A stretch of DNA of 64,000 nt from JBBPZA01 sp963728925 (GTDB taxonomy: Bacteria > Actinomycetota > Thermoleophilia > Solirubrobacterales > Solirubrobacteraceae). The stretch spans positions 18,759 to 82,758 of the forward strand of contig CAVSMB010000035.1 of the NCBI GenBank assembly GCA_963728925.1, given 5' to 3'. The notes beneath the pieces are model-generated. The model did not search any database, was not told where the DNA came from, and worked only from the letters and a program-made list of their open reading frames with translations. Below are positions 54,893-63,627 of this stretch, one piece after another (position 1 is the first letter of the stretch; each line of letters begins with the position of its first letter). The position numbers were made by a program, and so were the translations under genes.

Positions 54893-55437
54893 CGCTTCCC
54901 GAACGCCTGGTTGCCCTGCACCGCGCGTTGGCGCGGCGCCGGATCCCTCACGCCTTCGGCGGGGCGATCGCGCTTGCCTACTGGACGCTCGAGCCGCGGG
55001 CGACGAGCGACATCGACCTCAACGTCTTCGTCCCTGCCGCCGACTGCGAACGGGCCTTGCGCGCGCTGCCCGACAGCGTCGCGCGGCCCGACGGAACGGT
55101 GCACGCGATCGCGCGCGACGGTCAGGTGCGCCTGTGGTGGGACGAGACGCCGATCGACCTGTTCTTCGACACCGTCCCGATCCACGCCGACGCGGCCCGC
55201 CACCGGCGCACGGTGCCCTTCGGCGGCACGCGCATCCCCGTGCTCGGGCCGATCGAGCTCGCTGCGTTCAAGGTGATGTTCGACCGCACGCGCGATTGGG
55301 CCGACCTCGAGGCGATGATCTCGGCGGGCACGCTCGATCTCGACGCCCTGCGCGCGACGCTGCGCGCCATGCTGCCCGGCGACGATCCGCGCTACCCACG
55401 CCTCGACGAGGCCGTCCGGCGCGCGGGTGGGGTGTAG
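54889..55437 (+). CDS. nucleotidyltransferase-fold protein (AbiEii/MenT-like toxin candidate)
   Basis: A 182-residue protein with the polymerase-beta-type core: FGGAIALAYWTLEPRATSDI followed by DLNVFVPAADCERAL, giving GG...(T/S)xDxDL with two metal Asp, and a third acidic position in LWWDETPIDLFFDTVP. The later IELAAFKVMFDRTRDWADLE is the helical part typical of AbiEii/DUF1814-like proteins. Known relatives add nucleotides to tRNA ends and act as toxins when paired with a DNA-binding antitoxin; here the partner is XRE-type. Toxicity is an inference. Confidence 0.75.
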   Translation: MTLPERLVALHRALARRRIPHAFGGAIALAYWTLEPRATSDIDLNVFVPAADCERALRALPDSVARPDGTVHAIARDGQVRLWWDETPIDLFFDTVPIHADAARHRRTVPFGGTRIPVLGPIELAAFKVMFDRTRDWADLEAMISAGTLDLDALRATLRAMLPGDDPRYPRLDEAVRRAGGV

Positions 55438-56021
55438 CCGCCCGTGAAGGGCACAGTGCCGATCCTCGGCAGTGTCCGGGCCACGAGCGCGCCGATCACA
55501 CGGTAGCCGCGTGCGGTCGCGTGGATGTCGCCGAGCTTGCAGTACCAGGTCGACCGGCAGACCTGGGCGACGGCGACGGGGATCTCGCCGTAAGGCGCGA
55601 GCGTCGTGGTCCGGGTGAGCGGCAGGTACGCGCCGGTCGCCGCGGTGACGTCGACGAAGCGGCCGCGGACCGACTCGTACTGCTTCTTGAGCGCCGGGTT
55701 GAAGAGGGTCTTGAAGACGGCGACCGACGGGGCGGCGAGGATGCGGCCACCGGGACGCACCCAGCCGCCCAGGAGGACGTCGCGATAGGTGATGCCGACG
55801 ATCGCGGCCTTCGGCCCCGCGGCGCGACGCAGGTGTCTGACCGCCCGCGAGAGGTTGCGGTCGATGCCGGCGACCGCGTCGTTGACGCACGCCGGGACCT
55901 GCGCGAGCGGCACCCTGGCGCACTTGGTCACGTCGTTGCCGCCGATCGAGACGCTCACGAGCCGCACGTCGGCCTGGTGTGCGCGGATGAAGCTCTCGAC
56001 GGCCGCGAGCTCAAGCGCTAA
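55392..56021 (-). pseudogene. SGNH/GDSL-type hydrolase, 5' end lost at an IS element
   Basis: The frame entering from the IS side reads ALELAAVESFIRAHQADVRL, then VSVSIGGNDVTKCA with the GND block, and GDIHATARGYRVIGAL with the catalytic D-x-x-H. This is the last two thirds of a secreted SGNH esterase. The nucleophile GDSxS block and signal peptide are absent: reading stops at the left end of the IS, and no matching N-terminus exists on the IS's other side. So insertion was accompanied by deletion or rearrangement. Its tail overlaps that of the nucleotidyltransferase gene by about 45 bases. Confidence 0.75.
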
Positions 56022-57957
56022 CCTGGATTGTCGGTCCGGTAATTCGGTTGAGTCTTATCGGGCGGGGAAGGTGTAGCTGAGGATGCGACCGCCCCACCAG
56101 GGAACCTGGACTTGGCGGTTCTCGTAGCCGGCGTCGAGTAGTGCGGGGGTGTGGGTGCGGCGGCGTAGTGCGACCTCGATGTGCCCGGGGGTGAAGCGCA
56201 GCTCGCCGATCCCGTCGATCAGGTAGTCGCGGATCGTGTCGGGGGTTTGGTTGCGGTAGGCGGTGTGGAGGCCGCGGGCGAACCGCCGGTAGATGATGTC
56301 GGCGAGGACCGTGAGCGCGACGTCGAAGTCGACGGCGAGCGGGACCTGGGAGCAGAGCGAGTCGAGGTGGAACGCGCGGATCTGCTCGGCGGGTTGGTTC
56401 GCGATGCCCCAGCGTTGGCCGTAGCGTTCGATCAGCTGCTTGGGGGTGAGCTGCTGTTGGTTGGTGAGGATCAGGGTCGGCTGATCGCGGCCGAGCTGCA
56501 CGGCGAGCTGGCGGAAGACGCTGCCTTGGATCGTGACGGCGTCTTCGTGGTAGTTGGCGGTCTTGTGCTTGCCGGAGCGGTCCAGCCGGGTCTTGGTCCA
56601 GGCGCTCGCCGGGAGCGCCTCCAGCGACTGGATCAGCTTCGGGTAGCGCTGGCGCAAGGTGATGAATCCGACGCCCATCTGGTCGAGCTCGGCGAGGTGT
56701 TCGTTGGTCGTGAGCTTGCCGTCGAACACCAGCAGCTTGGGCAGCTGGCCGTGGGTGCGCTCGTGGAAGCGGCAGAAGTCGGTCACCTCGCCCGCCTGCT
56801 GGCGGCTGGTGAGCTCGGCGTTGGCGTAGAGGATCGTGTGCTGTTGCCCGTCCTGAGCGATGAACGTCAGCACCGAGCGGGTCCGCTGCGAGCGGCGGGG
56901 AACGTAGTGCTTCTCGAGCACGGTGTCCTGCTCGCCGTAGCTCATGATCGCGTGAAAGTCGAGGTTCACTCCCTGCTCGCCGATCAGCCCCGCCTCCCGG
57001 AGCCGGGGCTGCAGCGCCTCGAAGAACGCGATCTGCTGGGAGCGGCTGGTGCGGTAGGAGTAGGTCGTCAGATGCCAGGTCTTGGGCAGCACGTTCAGTC
57101 CGGCGAAGGCGCCCAGCGCCGGGTCGTGCACGACTGAGCGCACGTGGCTTCGCCGGCGGCGCCCTGAGAGCTTGAGCGCCAGCAGCGACAGCACCGAGCG
57201 GATCGCCGGAAGCTGGCTGGTGGACGGCCAGCCGGCCGCGTCGACCAGTCCGAGCAGATCGAGCGCGACCAGCTCCGGGACCAACAGGAACAGGCCGGCG
57301 TGCTGGGTTTGGATCGTGCCCTCGGTCGGCCAGTCCTCTTCTGCGAGGACGCGCACCTTCTCCGCCGCCAGCCGTTCGGGCGCCGGCTCGGGCTTGTCCT
57401 GACGCAGCTTGGGCATCCGCGAGAGCCCTTCCTCGCGCAGGATCTCCCACACCGCCGTGCGCGACAGCGGCGTCCCCGCCCGTGCAAGCTCGGAGACGAT
57501 CTCCTCGATCCCGTGCCGGGAGCGACGCAGCTCGAGCGCCCGCTCGCGGGCGGCATCCTTCTTGGGCTGACGCTTGGGCCCCGGCCGCGAGGCCTGGAAC
57601 AGCTCTCCCACATCCGCCTGGCGGTACTGCGAGATCAGCGTCTGCACGCTCGCCTTCGTATAACCAAACCGCCCGGCGATCTCCGCCGCCGACAGCTCCT
57701 CCACGTAGTAGGCGCGCAGCGCCTCATACCGACGGTGCCCGGCGACCGTCGGCTTGGTGAAGCGGTCGTGTCCCGTCCGGGCCATCGCTCAGCCGATTTG
57801 GTGGACGATTCTACCGATATGGTTCCGCACCCAGCGGACGAAACGCGACGACGAACTCGCCGCCGTCCGGCGGAATACTGCACAACCATGGGATCATCGC
57901 CCCCCGGCGCTCGTCCACCGCGCTGCACTCAACCAGAGATAGCCCGAGAAGGATCCA
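56022..57957 (-). mobile_element. insertion sequence with an IS1634-like (IS4-group) transposase
   Basis: The element comprises one long transposase gene and short flanks. The ends show only weak inverted similarity: TGGAT...TCGG...GGTTGAGT at the left (from about 56023) and its counterpart read inward from about 57955 on the right. The boundaries are therefore approximate and I could not confirm a target duplication. A TAGAAT box (57808-57813, minus strand) may drive the transposase. Confidence 0.65.
56055..57785 (-). CDS. IS1634-like DDE transposase
   Basis: A 576-residue intact transposase. The N-terminal part (RYEALRAYYVEELSAAEIAG, FGYTKASVQTLISQYRQADV) has helix-turn-helix segments; the catalytic part includes GVNLDFHAIMSYGEQDTVLE (first Asp), LPKLLVFDGKLTTNEHLAEL (second Asp) and the YGQRWGIANQPAEQIRAFHL region with the (Y)-R-W-x2-E-type third motif, here with Glu in AEQIRAF. 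Length and layout fit IS1634-family enzymes. The frame is uninterrupted, so the element may still be mobile. Confidence 0.85.
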   Translation of the reverse strand: MARTGHDRFTKPTVAGHRRYEALRAYYVEELSAAEIAGRFGYTKASVQTLISQYRQADVGELFQASRPGPKRQPKKDAARERALELRRSRHGIEEIVSELARAGTPLSRTAVWEILREEGLSRMPKLRQDKPEPAPERLAAEKVRVLAEEDWPTEGTIQTQHAGLFLLVPELVALDLLGLVDAAGWPSTSQLPAIRSVLSLLALKLSGRRRRSHVRSVVHDPALGAFAGLNVLPKTWHLTTYSYRTSRSQQIAFFEALQPRLREAGLIGEQGVNLDFHAIMSYGEQDTVLEKHYVPRRSQRTRSVLTFIAQDGQQHTILYANAELTSRQQAGEVTDFCRFHERTHGQLPKLLVFDGKLTTNEHLAELDQMGVGFITLRQRYPKLIQSLEALPASAWTKTRLDRSGKHKTANYHEDAVTIQGSVFRQLAVQLGRDQPTLILTNQQQLTPKQLIERYGQRWGIANQPAEQIRAFHLDSLCSQVPLAVDFDVALTVLADIIYRRFARGLHTAYRNQTPDTIRDYLIDGIGELRFTPGHIEVALRRRTHTPALLDAGYENRQVQVPWWGGRILSYTFPAR

Positions 57958-58215
57958 CCAAATGAGCTAAGCCCAGCTCCGTCAGGGCCGCCGGAAGCCC
58001 CAACTACCGCTACAGCCGCCGATCACAGACCACAGCGAAATCGGTGAACGAACCCCTCACCGATAATCGAGGCTAAGCGCGCAAACCTGGGGATGCGCCC
58101 AACGGCGGTCCGGGGGCCTTCACAGGTCGTCTCCCGCGCGGTTTCAGGATCTTCACGGGGCAGGGCCCGTCGTCCAGCACCCTTCGCCTCTCGGTTCACC
58201 AACCGGAGGTTCTCA
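57958..58215. other. gene-free stretch between the IS and the phosphatase
   Basis: About 260 bases with no supported gene. It should hold the promoter of the alkaline phosphatase and possibly scrambled remains of the locus the IS entered. Several TTCA-containing words occur (near 58119, 58142, 58152, 58196) but not in the regular spacing of a Pho box. Confidence 0.4.
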
Positions 58216-59613
58216 ATGCGACGACTCGGATACCGGCGCATCGCAGCGCTGGCTGCCATCGGGGCGACCGGGCTCGCCGTGCTGGGAGGGACGGTTGCCG
58301 CCGGCAGCGGCGACAACCGTGACAACTCGCAGCTTCTGCGCTCGCAGATCCGCTCCAAGAAGCCCAAGAACGTCATCCTGCTGCTCGGCGACGGGATGGG
58401 CACCTCGGAGATCACGCTGGCGCGCTACTACGCCAAGGGCGCTGGCGGCCGCCTGAACCTCGACGCGCTGCCGTTCAGCGGCAACTACACGACCTATTCG
58501 CTCAAGCCGGGCGCCGGCCCGAGCTATCTGCCGGACTACGTCCCCGACTCCGCCGCAACCGGCACCGCCTGGGCGACGGGGAAGAAGACCATCGATGACC
58601 GCATCTCGCAGGGGCCGAGCTCCGCGCTCGACGTCCCCGGAACCAACAGCGGCTTCGACACGGTGCTCGAGCGCGCCAAGCAGGCCGGCAAGCATGTCGG
58701 GAACGTCTCGACGGCGGAGATCACAGACGCGACGCCGGCGGTGCTCGCCTCGCACATGAGCGACCGCGCCTGTCAGGGGCCCAACGACACCCGCTCGCTG
58801 TGCCCGACCGAGACCAAGGCCGGCGGCGGGCTGGGCTCGATCGCCGAGCAGGAGGTCGACCACAACATCGACGTGCTGCTGGGCGGCGGCAAGGCGCGCT
58901 TCACGCAGCCGCTCAACCCGGGCGGCGACAAGAACGTCCTCGACTACGCCCGCGGCGACAAGGACTATCGCTACGTCGACTCCGCCGCCGGGCTCGACGG
59001 CGTCTCGTCGGTGCAGGATCGTCCGCTGCTGGGCCTCTTCAACACCGGCAACATGACCCAGGAGTACCAGCCGCTGATCGCCACCACGAACGGCGCCGGC
59101 AGCACCGACACCTCGTGCGTGCCGGGCAACCGGCCGGCGAACGAGCCGGCGCTCCCGGCGATGACCCGCAAGGCGATCCAGTCTGCTGGACCAGCGCAAC
59201 CGCAACGGGTTCTTCCTCCAGGTGGAGGGCGCCTCGATCGACAAGCGCGATCACGCCGCGGACGTGTGCGGCCAGATCGGCGAGACGGTGGCCTTCGACG
59301 ACGCCGTCGGCGTCGCCCTGAAGCGCTCACCCCCCAACACGCTGATCGTCGTCACCGCCGACCACTCGCACACCTCTCAGATCATCCCCGAGGAGCAGAC
59401 CCCGGCCTCGGCCTACGCGACGCTCAAGACGGTCGACGGATCCCCGATCCGGGTCGCCTACGGCACCGTCCCGGCGGGCCCGACCGGACCCCTCGGCTCG
59501 GAGTCGCACACCGGCGCCGAGGTACCGATCGCGGCCGTCGGCCCGCAGGCGGCCAACGTCAACGGCCTCACCGACCAGACCGACCTGAACGCCACGCTGC
59601 TCGGCCGCGGCTG
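58216..59613 (+). pseudogene. PhoA-type alkaline phosphatase, frameshifted
   Basis: The ATG at 58216 (GGAGG ten bases upstream) opens a signal peptide, MRRLGYRRIAALAAIGATGL, and the mature enzyme: NVILLLGDGMGTSEITLARY (metal Asp), VPDSAATGTAWATGKKT (nucleophile Ser) and TDATPAVLASHMSDR. At 59181 one extra T breaks the frame; beyond it the other frame gives FFLQVEGASIDKRDHAADVC, IVVTADHSHTSQIIPEEQT and SESHTGAEVP with the zinc-binding Asp and His residues. The repaired protein is about 465 residues, a normal exported phosphomonoesterase. The inserted base lies in AGTCTGCTGG and may be an assembly error. Confidence 0.85.
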
Positions 59614-59887
59614 AGCCAGGCTCACGCTGAACACCGCGAGCCCCGCCCCGGCGCGGCTCGCGGTGGTTAGCGGATGTTCGCCCTGACCCCCGTGCGAGAG
59701 CGGTCGTGATCCACCGTTCGACCGTCTCGTGCCCGAAGCGTGCGTGAGGTGTGGTCGTGGCGTCCGGGCCAGCGATTCAGGGTCCGAGGCCGTGGTGTGG
59801 CCGTCCGACAAGCAGCGGGGGTCGTGATGGAATCCCCCGCCGGTCCTTCGAGCCGGCGAAATCCCCCCGATCTCGCTTCTAGAGCCA

Positions 59888-59927
59888 AGCCCTCTGACGG
59901 ACTCGAACCGTCGACCCGTTCCTTACC
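59888..59927 (-). tRNA. 3' half of tRNA-Thr(GGU): likely integration (att) scar
   Basis: Read on the minus strand: GGTAA (anticodon and loop), GGAAC (3' anticodon stem), GGGTC (variable loop), GACGG-TTCGAGT-CCGTC (a perfect T arm), AGAGGGC (3' acceptor strand) and T. The complementary 5' acceptor GCCCTCT and the 5' anticodon stem GTTCC are not found upstream, so this is not a functional gene. A 3' half cut at the anticodon is what tyrosine-integrase elements leave at the far end of their insertion. Given its orientation the element should extend to the right. Confidence 0.65.
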
Positions 59928-60084
59928 CGTGCTCAGGAGCCGGAACGGCTGGGTATGTGCGGTCACGGCTGACGCAAATGTACCTGTAAATCGGCGGGTT
60001 GTGGGTTGTGGGATCTCGGCCGTGACGGCGCGAGTCGGACGTTGTGCGGCGGATGTACCCGTTTGGTACCTCTCGCCGGGCCAG

Positions 60085-60477
60085 TCAGCTGGTCGTGAGC
60101 GCGGCCAGCGTGTCGACCGCGGCGCCGGCCGCGGCCACGGCAGCGCGACAGCGTACGGCGACACGATCGGCCTCGGCGGGGTCGATGCCGAACTCCACCA
60201 GCGCGGAGGCGACAGCCTCCTCGATGAACGCCGCTCCCATGTAATCCACGTCGATCGCGTGGTCGCCGAAGCGCTCGACGAGTGCCGCAATCGTCGTTGA
60301 TCGCGCCGCACCGCGCGGCCCGGCGACGAGGTTGATCAGCTCCTCGGCGGTGACGGCGGCGACGCGCAGCTGTGAGCGAACCTCCGCCTTGCCCTCCTGC
60401 GGCAGGTCCACCAGCTCGACGTCGAGCGCGTGCTCGGCGGCGGCGATCCAGAGGCGTGAGACGACGGGACGGGACAT
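60085..60477 (-). CDS. small alpha-helical protein of unknown function
   Basis: About 130 residues, MSRPVVSRLWIAAAEHALDV at the start, then AAVTAEELINLVAGPRGAAR, a DHAIDVDYMGAAFIEEAVAS segment and a final Ala-rich helix. I recognise no family. It reads 31 bases after the helicase stop in the same direction and is probably co-transcribed with it. A GTG at 60498 is an alternative start. A role as accessory or immunity partner of the helicase-nuclease is possible but unproven. Confidence 0.5.
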   Translation of the reverse strand: MSRPVVSRLWIAAAEHALDVELVDLPQEGKAEVRSQLRVAAVTAEELINLVAGPRGAARSTTIAALVERFGDHAIDVDYMGAAFIEEAVASALVEFGIDPAEADRVAVRCRAAVAAAGAAVDTLAALTTS

Positions 60478-60507
60478 GCTCTCGGACGGTATCGGCACAC
60501 GCGGCCG

Positions 60508-63500
60508 CTACGCCGCCGCCACGCTTCGGGCCACCTCGAACAGGGCTTCCGGCATCGGAATCGGGAGCCGCCACGTGAACGCGACGGGTCGCTCCCCGCG
60601 GTGATCCACGTAGTCGACCGGGCCGAGGAAGGTGAACGGTTGCGTGCCGAGCTCGAAGGTCTTGCGCTCTCGCACGAAGAGCAGCACGCGCGAACCGCTC
60701 GCGCGGTGATTGATGTAGCGCTGGACGGTCGGCTGCTGCGGCGTCTGGCGCGACTGCGACTCCCAATGGAACAGCTCGCGATTGATCGCGTAGTCGCGGT
60801 ACATCGTCGTCGGCGAGTAGTCGCGCTCGGCCTTGTGAAGGTCGACGAAGAACACGTCGCTGTTCGCCTGTGGAACCCAGAGGATGCCGCCCTGTGTGAC
60901 CTTCGGTTTCGGACCACCGGCGAACCCGAGCGCGGCGACGATCTCCTGGCGCGAGTACCGCGCGTGGAGATTCAGCGGAATCTCCGGCGCCACCAGCGAC
61001 GGCGACGCCGGCGTGCGGGAGCGCTCGTCGACCAGCATGAGCAGCTCGCGCAACTCGGCGCGGATCGCCTCCTCGCGCCACAGCGAGTCGAAGAACGCGT
61101 CAAGCGACTCGTGCCCGGCGGCACCCGACATGAGGCCCCACGCGAGCATCGTCAGCAGCCGTCGCCGTCGCTCGTCGAAGGCCGCTTGTCGGGGCGCGCC
61201 ACGGGCGGAGAGCACTTCGAGGTAGAACGCCACGCGCTCGGGGTCGTCGAGATGCGTAAGGCGCCCGAGCGCCTTCAGCGTCCTGCCCTCGAGTTCGCAA
61301 TCGGAGGCCGCTGCGGTCGCGCACCCTGCATCGCGGCGTAGAGCCGTCCAACTGCCCGGGCGATAGACGTCCTCGAGCCGATGGTCGTGGCGCTCGAGGA
61401 ACTCGCCGAGCGTGACCTCGTCAGGCTCGGTGCGCAGGTCCTGCACGAGCGTGGCCCACCGCGAACGTCGCACCGCCGCCTTCAGGTTGTCCAGGACGAT
61501 CTCGCGGCTCTGTCGATCGAGATCGACGGTGCAGCCGGCGGGGAGAAACGGGAAGTCCTCCTGGACCTGCTTCACGACAGCGCCTCGCCTAGTGTCGAGG
61601 ATCGCGCGTAGACGATCCTCGAACCGGAACTCGCGGCGGTGCTGGCCGATCAGGTCGATGACGGTCAGGTGACTCTTGCCCGCGGCGCGACGAAGTCCAC
61701 GGCCGAGCTGCTGCGTGAACACGGTCGAGGATGAGGTCGGACGGAGGAGCAGCAAGCAGTCGACATCGGGCGCGTCGACGCCTTCACCGAGAACCTCGAC
61801 GGAGAACACGCACCGAAGCTGTCCAGCCCGCAGAGCCTGCAGCTGTCGATCACGCTCGGCAGGCGCGTCATCACCGGTCAGCGCAATGCTCTCCAGGCCG
61901 GCCTCCGTGAACTTGCGCGCCATGTAGCGCGCGTGCTCTTTCGATGCGCAGAACCCCAGAGCGCGCATGGAGCCCGGGTCGAGCACGATGCGCTGCACAG
62001 CCTCCAGGAGCTTGGCCACCCGCAGGTCGTCATTGGAGAGGAGGTTGCTGAGTTCCTCGGTGACGTATCCGCCTCGGCGCCAGGTCACCTGGCTGAGGTC
62101 TGTGCCATCCGCGACGCCGAAGTACTGGAACGGGACGAGGAACCCCTGATCGATCGCCTCCCAGAGGCGAAGCTCGACGGCGATCCGGTGGTCGAACCAG
62201 ACGGTGACGTCCTGGCCGTCGAGGCGCTCAGGCGTCGCGGTCAGGCCGAGCAGCTCGCGCGGCTGGAGGTGGTTGAGCAGCCGGTCATACGTCGCCGCGG
62301 CGGCGTGGTGGAACTCGTCCACGACAAGCACGTCGAACGTGTCGGGAGCGATCTGCTCGAGGCGCGCCTCGCCAAGCGACTGCACCATCGCGAAGACGTG
62401 CCGGCCCTCGGCGATCCGGCCGCCTCCGTGGATCTCGCCGAACGACCCATCGCGCATAACCGCGCGATAGGTGGCGAGCGACTGCCGCAGGATCTCCTCC
62501 CGGTGCGCGACGAACAGGAGTGAGAGGTCACCGCCACCGGCGTGCTCGCCGAGCTGGCGGTAGTCGAGCGCCGCTACGACCGTCTTGCCCGTACCTGTGG
62601 CCGCGACCACGAAATTGCGGTGCCGATCGTGACGTTCCCGCTCGATCGTCAGCGCCTCGAGCATGCGCTGCTGGTGTGGGTACGGTCGGACATCGAGGTT
62701 CGCGAACGAGATCGTCGAGGTCTCACCGAGCGATCGCCGGTCGTGTTCGCGCAACGCCTGCACCAGCTCGTCGCCGTTCGTGGCCGGGTCGTAAGCCTCG
62801 AAGTGCTCGGACGCCCAGTGGCTCTCGAACGTCATCCGCACTCGGTCGATCACGTGTGCGACATCCATCGACGACAACCGCACGTTCCATTCGAGGCCGT
62901 CGAATAGCGCCGTGTGCGAGAGATTCGACGAGCCGACGAACGCGGTGCTCAACCCCGAGCTGCGCTGGAGCAGCCAGGCCTTCGCGTGCAACTTGGTCGT
63001 GCGCGCGTCGAAAGCGACCCGCACGTCGGCACCCAGCCCGACCAACTCGTCGACCGCCCGCTTCTCCGTGGCGCCCATGTACGTCGTGGTGATCACACGA
63101 ACTCGTCCGCCGCGTGCGGTCACCGCCGCGAGCGCATCGCGCAGGTGACGCACGCCCGACCAGATCACGAACGCGCAGATCAGATCGACCGAGTCCGCCG
63201 ACGCAAGCTCGGCCCGCAGCTCGGACCCGACGTTCGGCTGTCCCTCGGCGTTGACCAAGAGATCGCTCTGGCTGAAAGGCGTCGCGGGAAGCGGCGGAAG
63301 CGGCAGCACATCACCGAGCGGCGACCGCCCCTTGATGCCGCGCAGAAGCCGCGCCGGGACCAGTACCTCAGCGTCTGAACTGTCGCGGATGGCTCCTGCG
63401 AGGAGGGCGTTGACTCGGCCCGCTTCGTCGTCAGACGGGTCCTCATGGGCGGCGAGCTCACGCCGAAGCTCGTCCATGACATGCCGCGCAAGACGTTCCG

Positions 63501-63627
63501 GGGCCTCTGCCCCGTCAAGCGGAGATTGCTCGATCAGGTCCGCTGCGAGATGGCGCAGGGCGCGCTCCAGCCGGCGAGTGACGAGGTGGTCCCGTGGGCC
63601 TGGATCGGTTGCGCCCACCCGGGTCAC
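60508..63627 (-). CDS. PLD nuclease - SF2 DEAD/DEAH helicase - DUF3427 fusion protein
   Basis: A 1039-residue protein. Residues ~125-290 are a phospholipase-D-type (HKD) nuclease: TTKLHAKAWLLQ (His214, Lys216) and VGSSNLSHTAL. Residues ~310-660 are a superfamily 2 helicase: AATGTGKTVVAA (Walker A, ~343), VVDEFHHAAA (DEFH), LTATPERLDG and FTQQLGRGLRRA (motif VI). The rest, with DNLKAAVRRSRWATLV-like helices, LHARYSRQEIVAALGF and a closing FTFLGPVDYVDHRGERPVAF domain, matches the DUF3427 region. This order is known from helicase-nucleases found in genomic islands and suspected of defence against phages or plasmids. Its GTG start overlaps the stop of the PIN-like gene (GTGA). Confidence 0.88.
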   Translation of the reverse strand: MTRVGATDPGPRDHLVTRRLERALRHLAADLIEQSPLDGAEAPERLARHVMDELRRELAAHEDPSDDEAGRVNALLAGAIRDSSDAEVLVPARLLRGIKGRSPLGDVLPLPPLPATPFSQSDLLVNAEGQPNVGSELRAELASADSVDLICAFVIWSGVRHLRDALAAVTARGGRVRVITTTYMGATEKRAVDELVGLGADVRVAFDARTTKLHAKAWLLQRSSGLSTAFVGSSNLSHTALFDGLEWNVRLSSMDVAHVIDRVRMTFESHWASEHFEAYDPATNGDELVQALREHDRRSLGETSTISFANLDVRPYPHQQRMLEALTIERERHDRHRNFVVAATGTGKTVVAALDYRQLGEHAGGGDLSLLFVAHREEILRQSLATYRAVMRDGSFGEIHGGGRIAEGRHVFAMVQSLGEARLEQIAPDTFDVLVVDEFHHAAAATYDRLLNHLQPRELLGLTATPERLDGQDVTVWFDHRIAVELRLWEAIDQGFLVPFQYFGVADGTDLSQVTWRRGGYVTEELSNLLSNDDLRVAKLLEAVQRIVLDPGSMRALGFCASKEHARYMARKFTEAGLESIALTGDDAPAERDRQLQALRAGQLRCVFSVEVLGEGVDAPDVDCLLLLRPTSSSTVFTQQLGRGLRRAAGKSHLTVIDLIGQHRREFRFEDRLRAILDTRRGAVVKQVQEDFPFLPAGCTVDLDRQSREIVLDNLKAAVRRSRWATLVQDLRTEPDEVTLGEFLERHDHRLEDVYRPGSWTALRRDAGCATAAASDCELEGRTLKALGRLTHLDDPERVAFYLEVLSARGAPRQAAFDERRRRLLTMLAWGLMSGAAGHESLDAFFDSLWREEAIRAELRELLMLVDERSRTPASPSLVAPEIPLNLHARYSRQEIVAALGFAGGPKPKVTQGGILWVPQANSDVFFVDLHKAERDYSPTTMYRDYAINRELFHWESQSRQTPQQPTVQRYINHRASGSRVLLFVRERKTFELGTQPFTFLGPVDYVDHRGERPVAFTWRLPIPMPEALFEVARSVAAA

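Noticed and set aside
57796..57961. 10-bp inverted repeat ATTTGGTGGA ... TCCACCAAAT near the right end of the IS
   Set aside because: One copy lies just upstream of the transposase start and the other near the IS edge, so they cannot be the two terminal repeats; possibly a transposase-binding site, but not supported further.
56017..57970. GCTAA at both flanks of the IS as a 5-bp target duplication
   Set aside because: The positions do not match the ends suggested by the weak inverted repeats, and a five-base match is expected by chance.
58115..58215. Possible Pho box upstream of the alkaline phosphatase
   Set aside because: TTCA-type words occur but not as direct repeats at the 11-base period expected of actinobacterial PHO boxes.
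59845..59875. A second T-arm-like hairpin (GCCGG ... CCGGC) beside the tRNA fragment
   Set aside because: The loop has nine bases and lacks the TTCGA pattern, and no acceptor stem follows.
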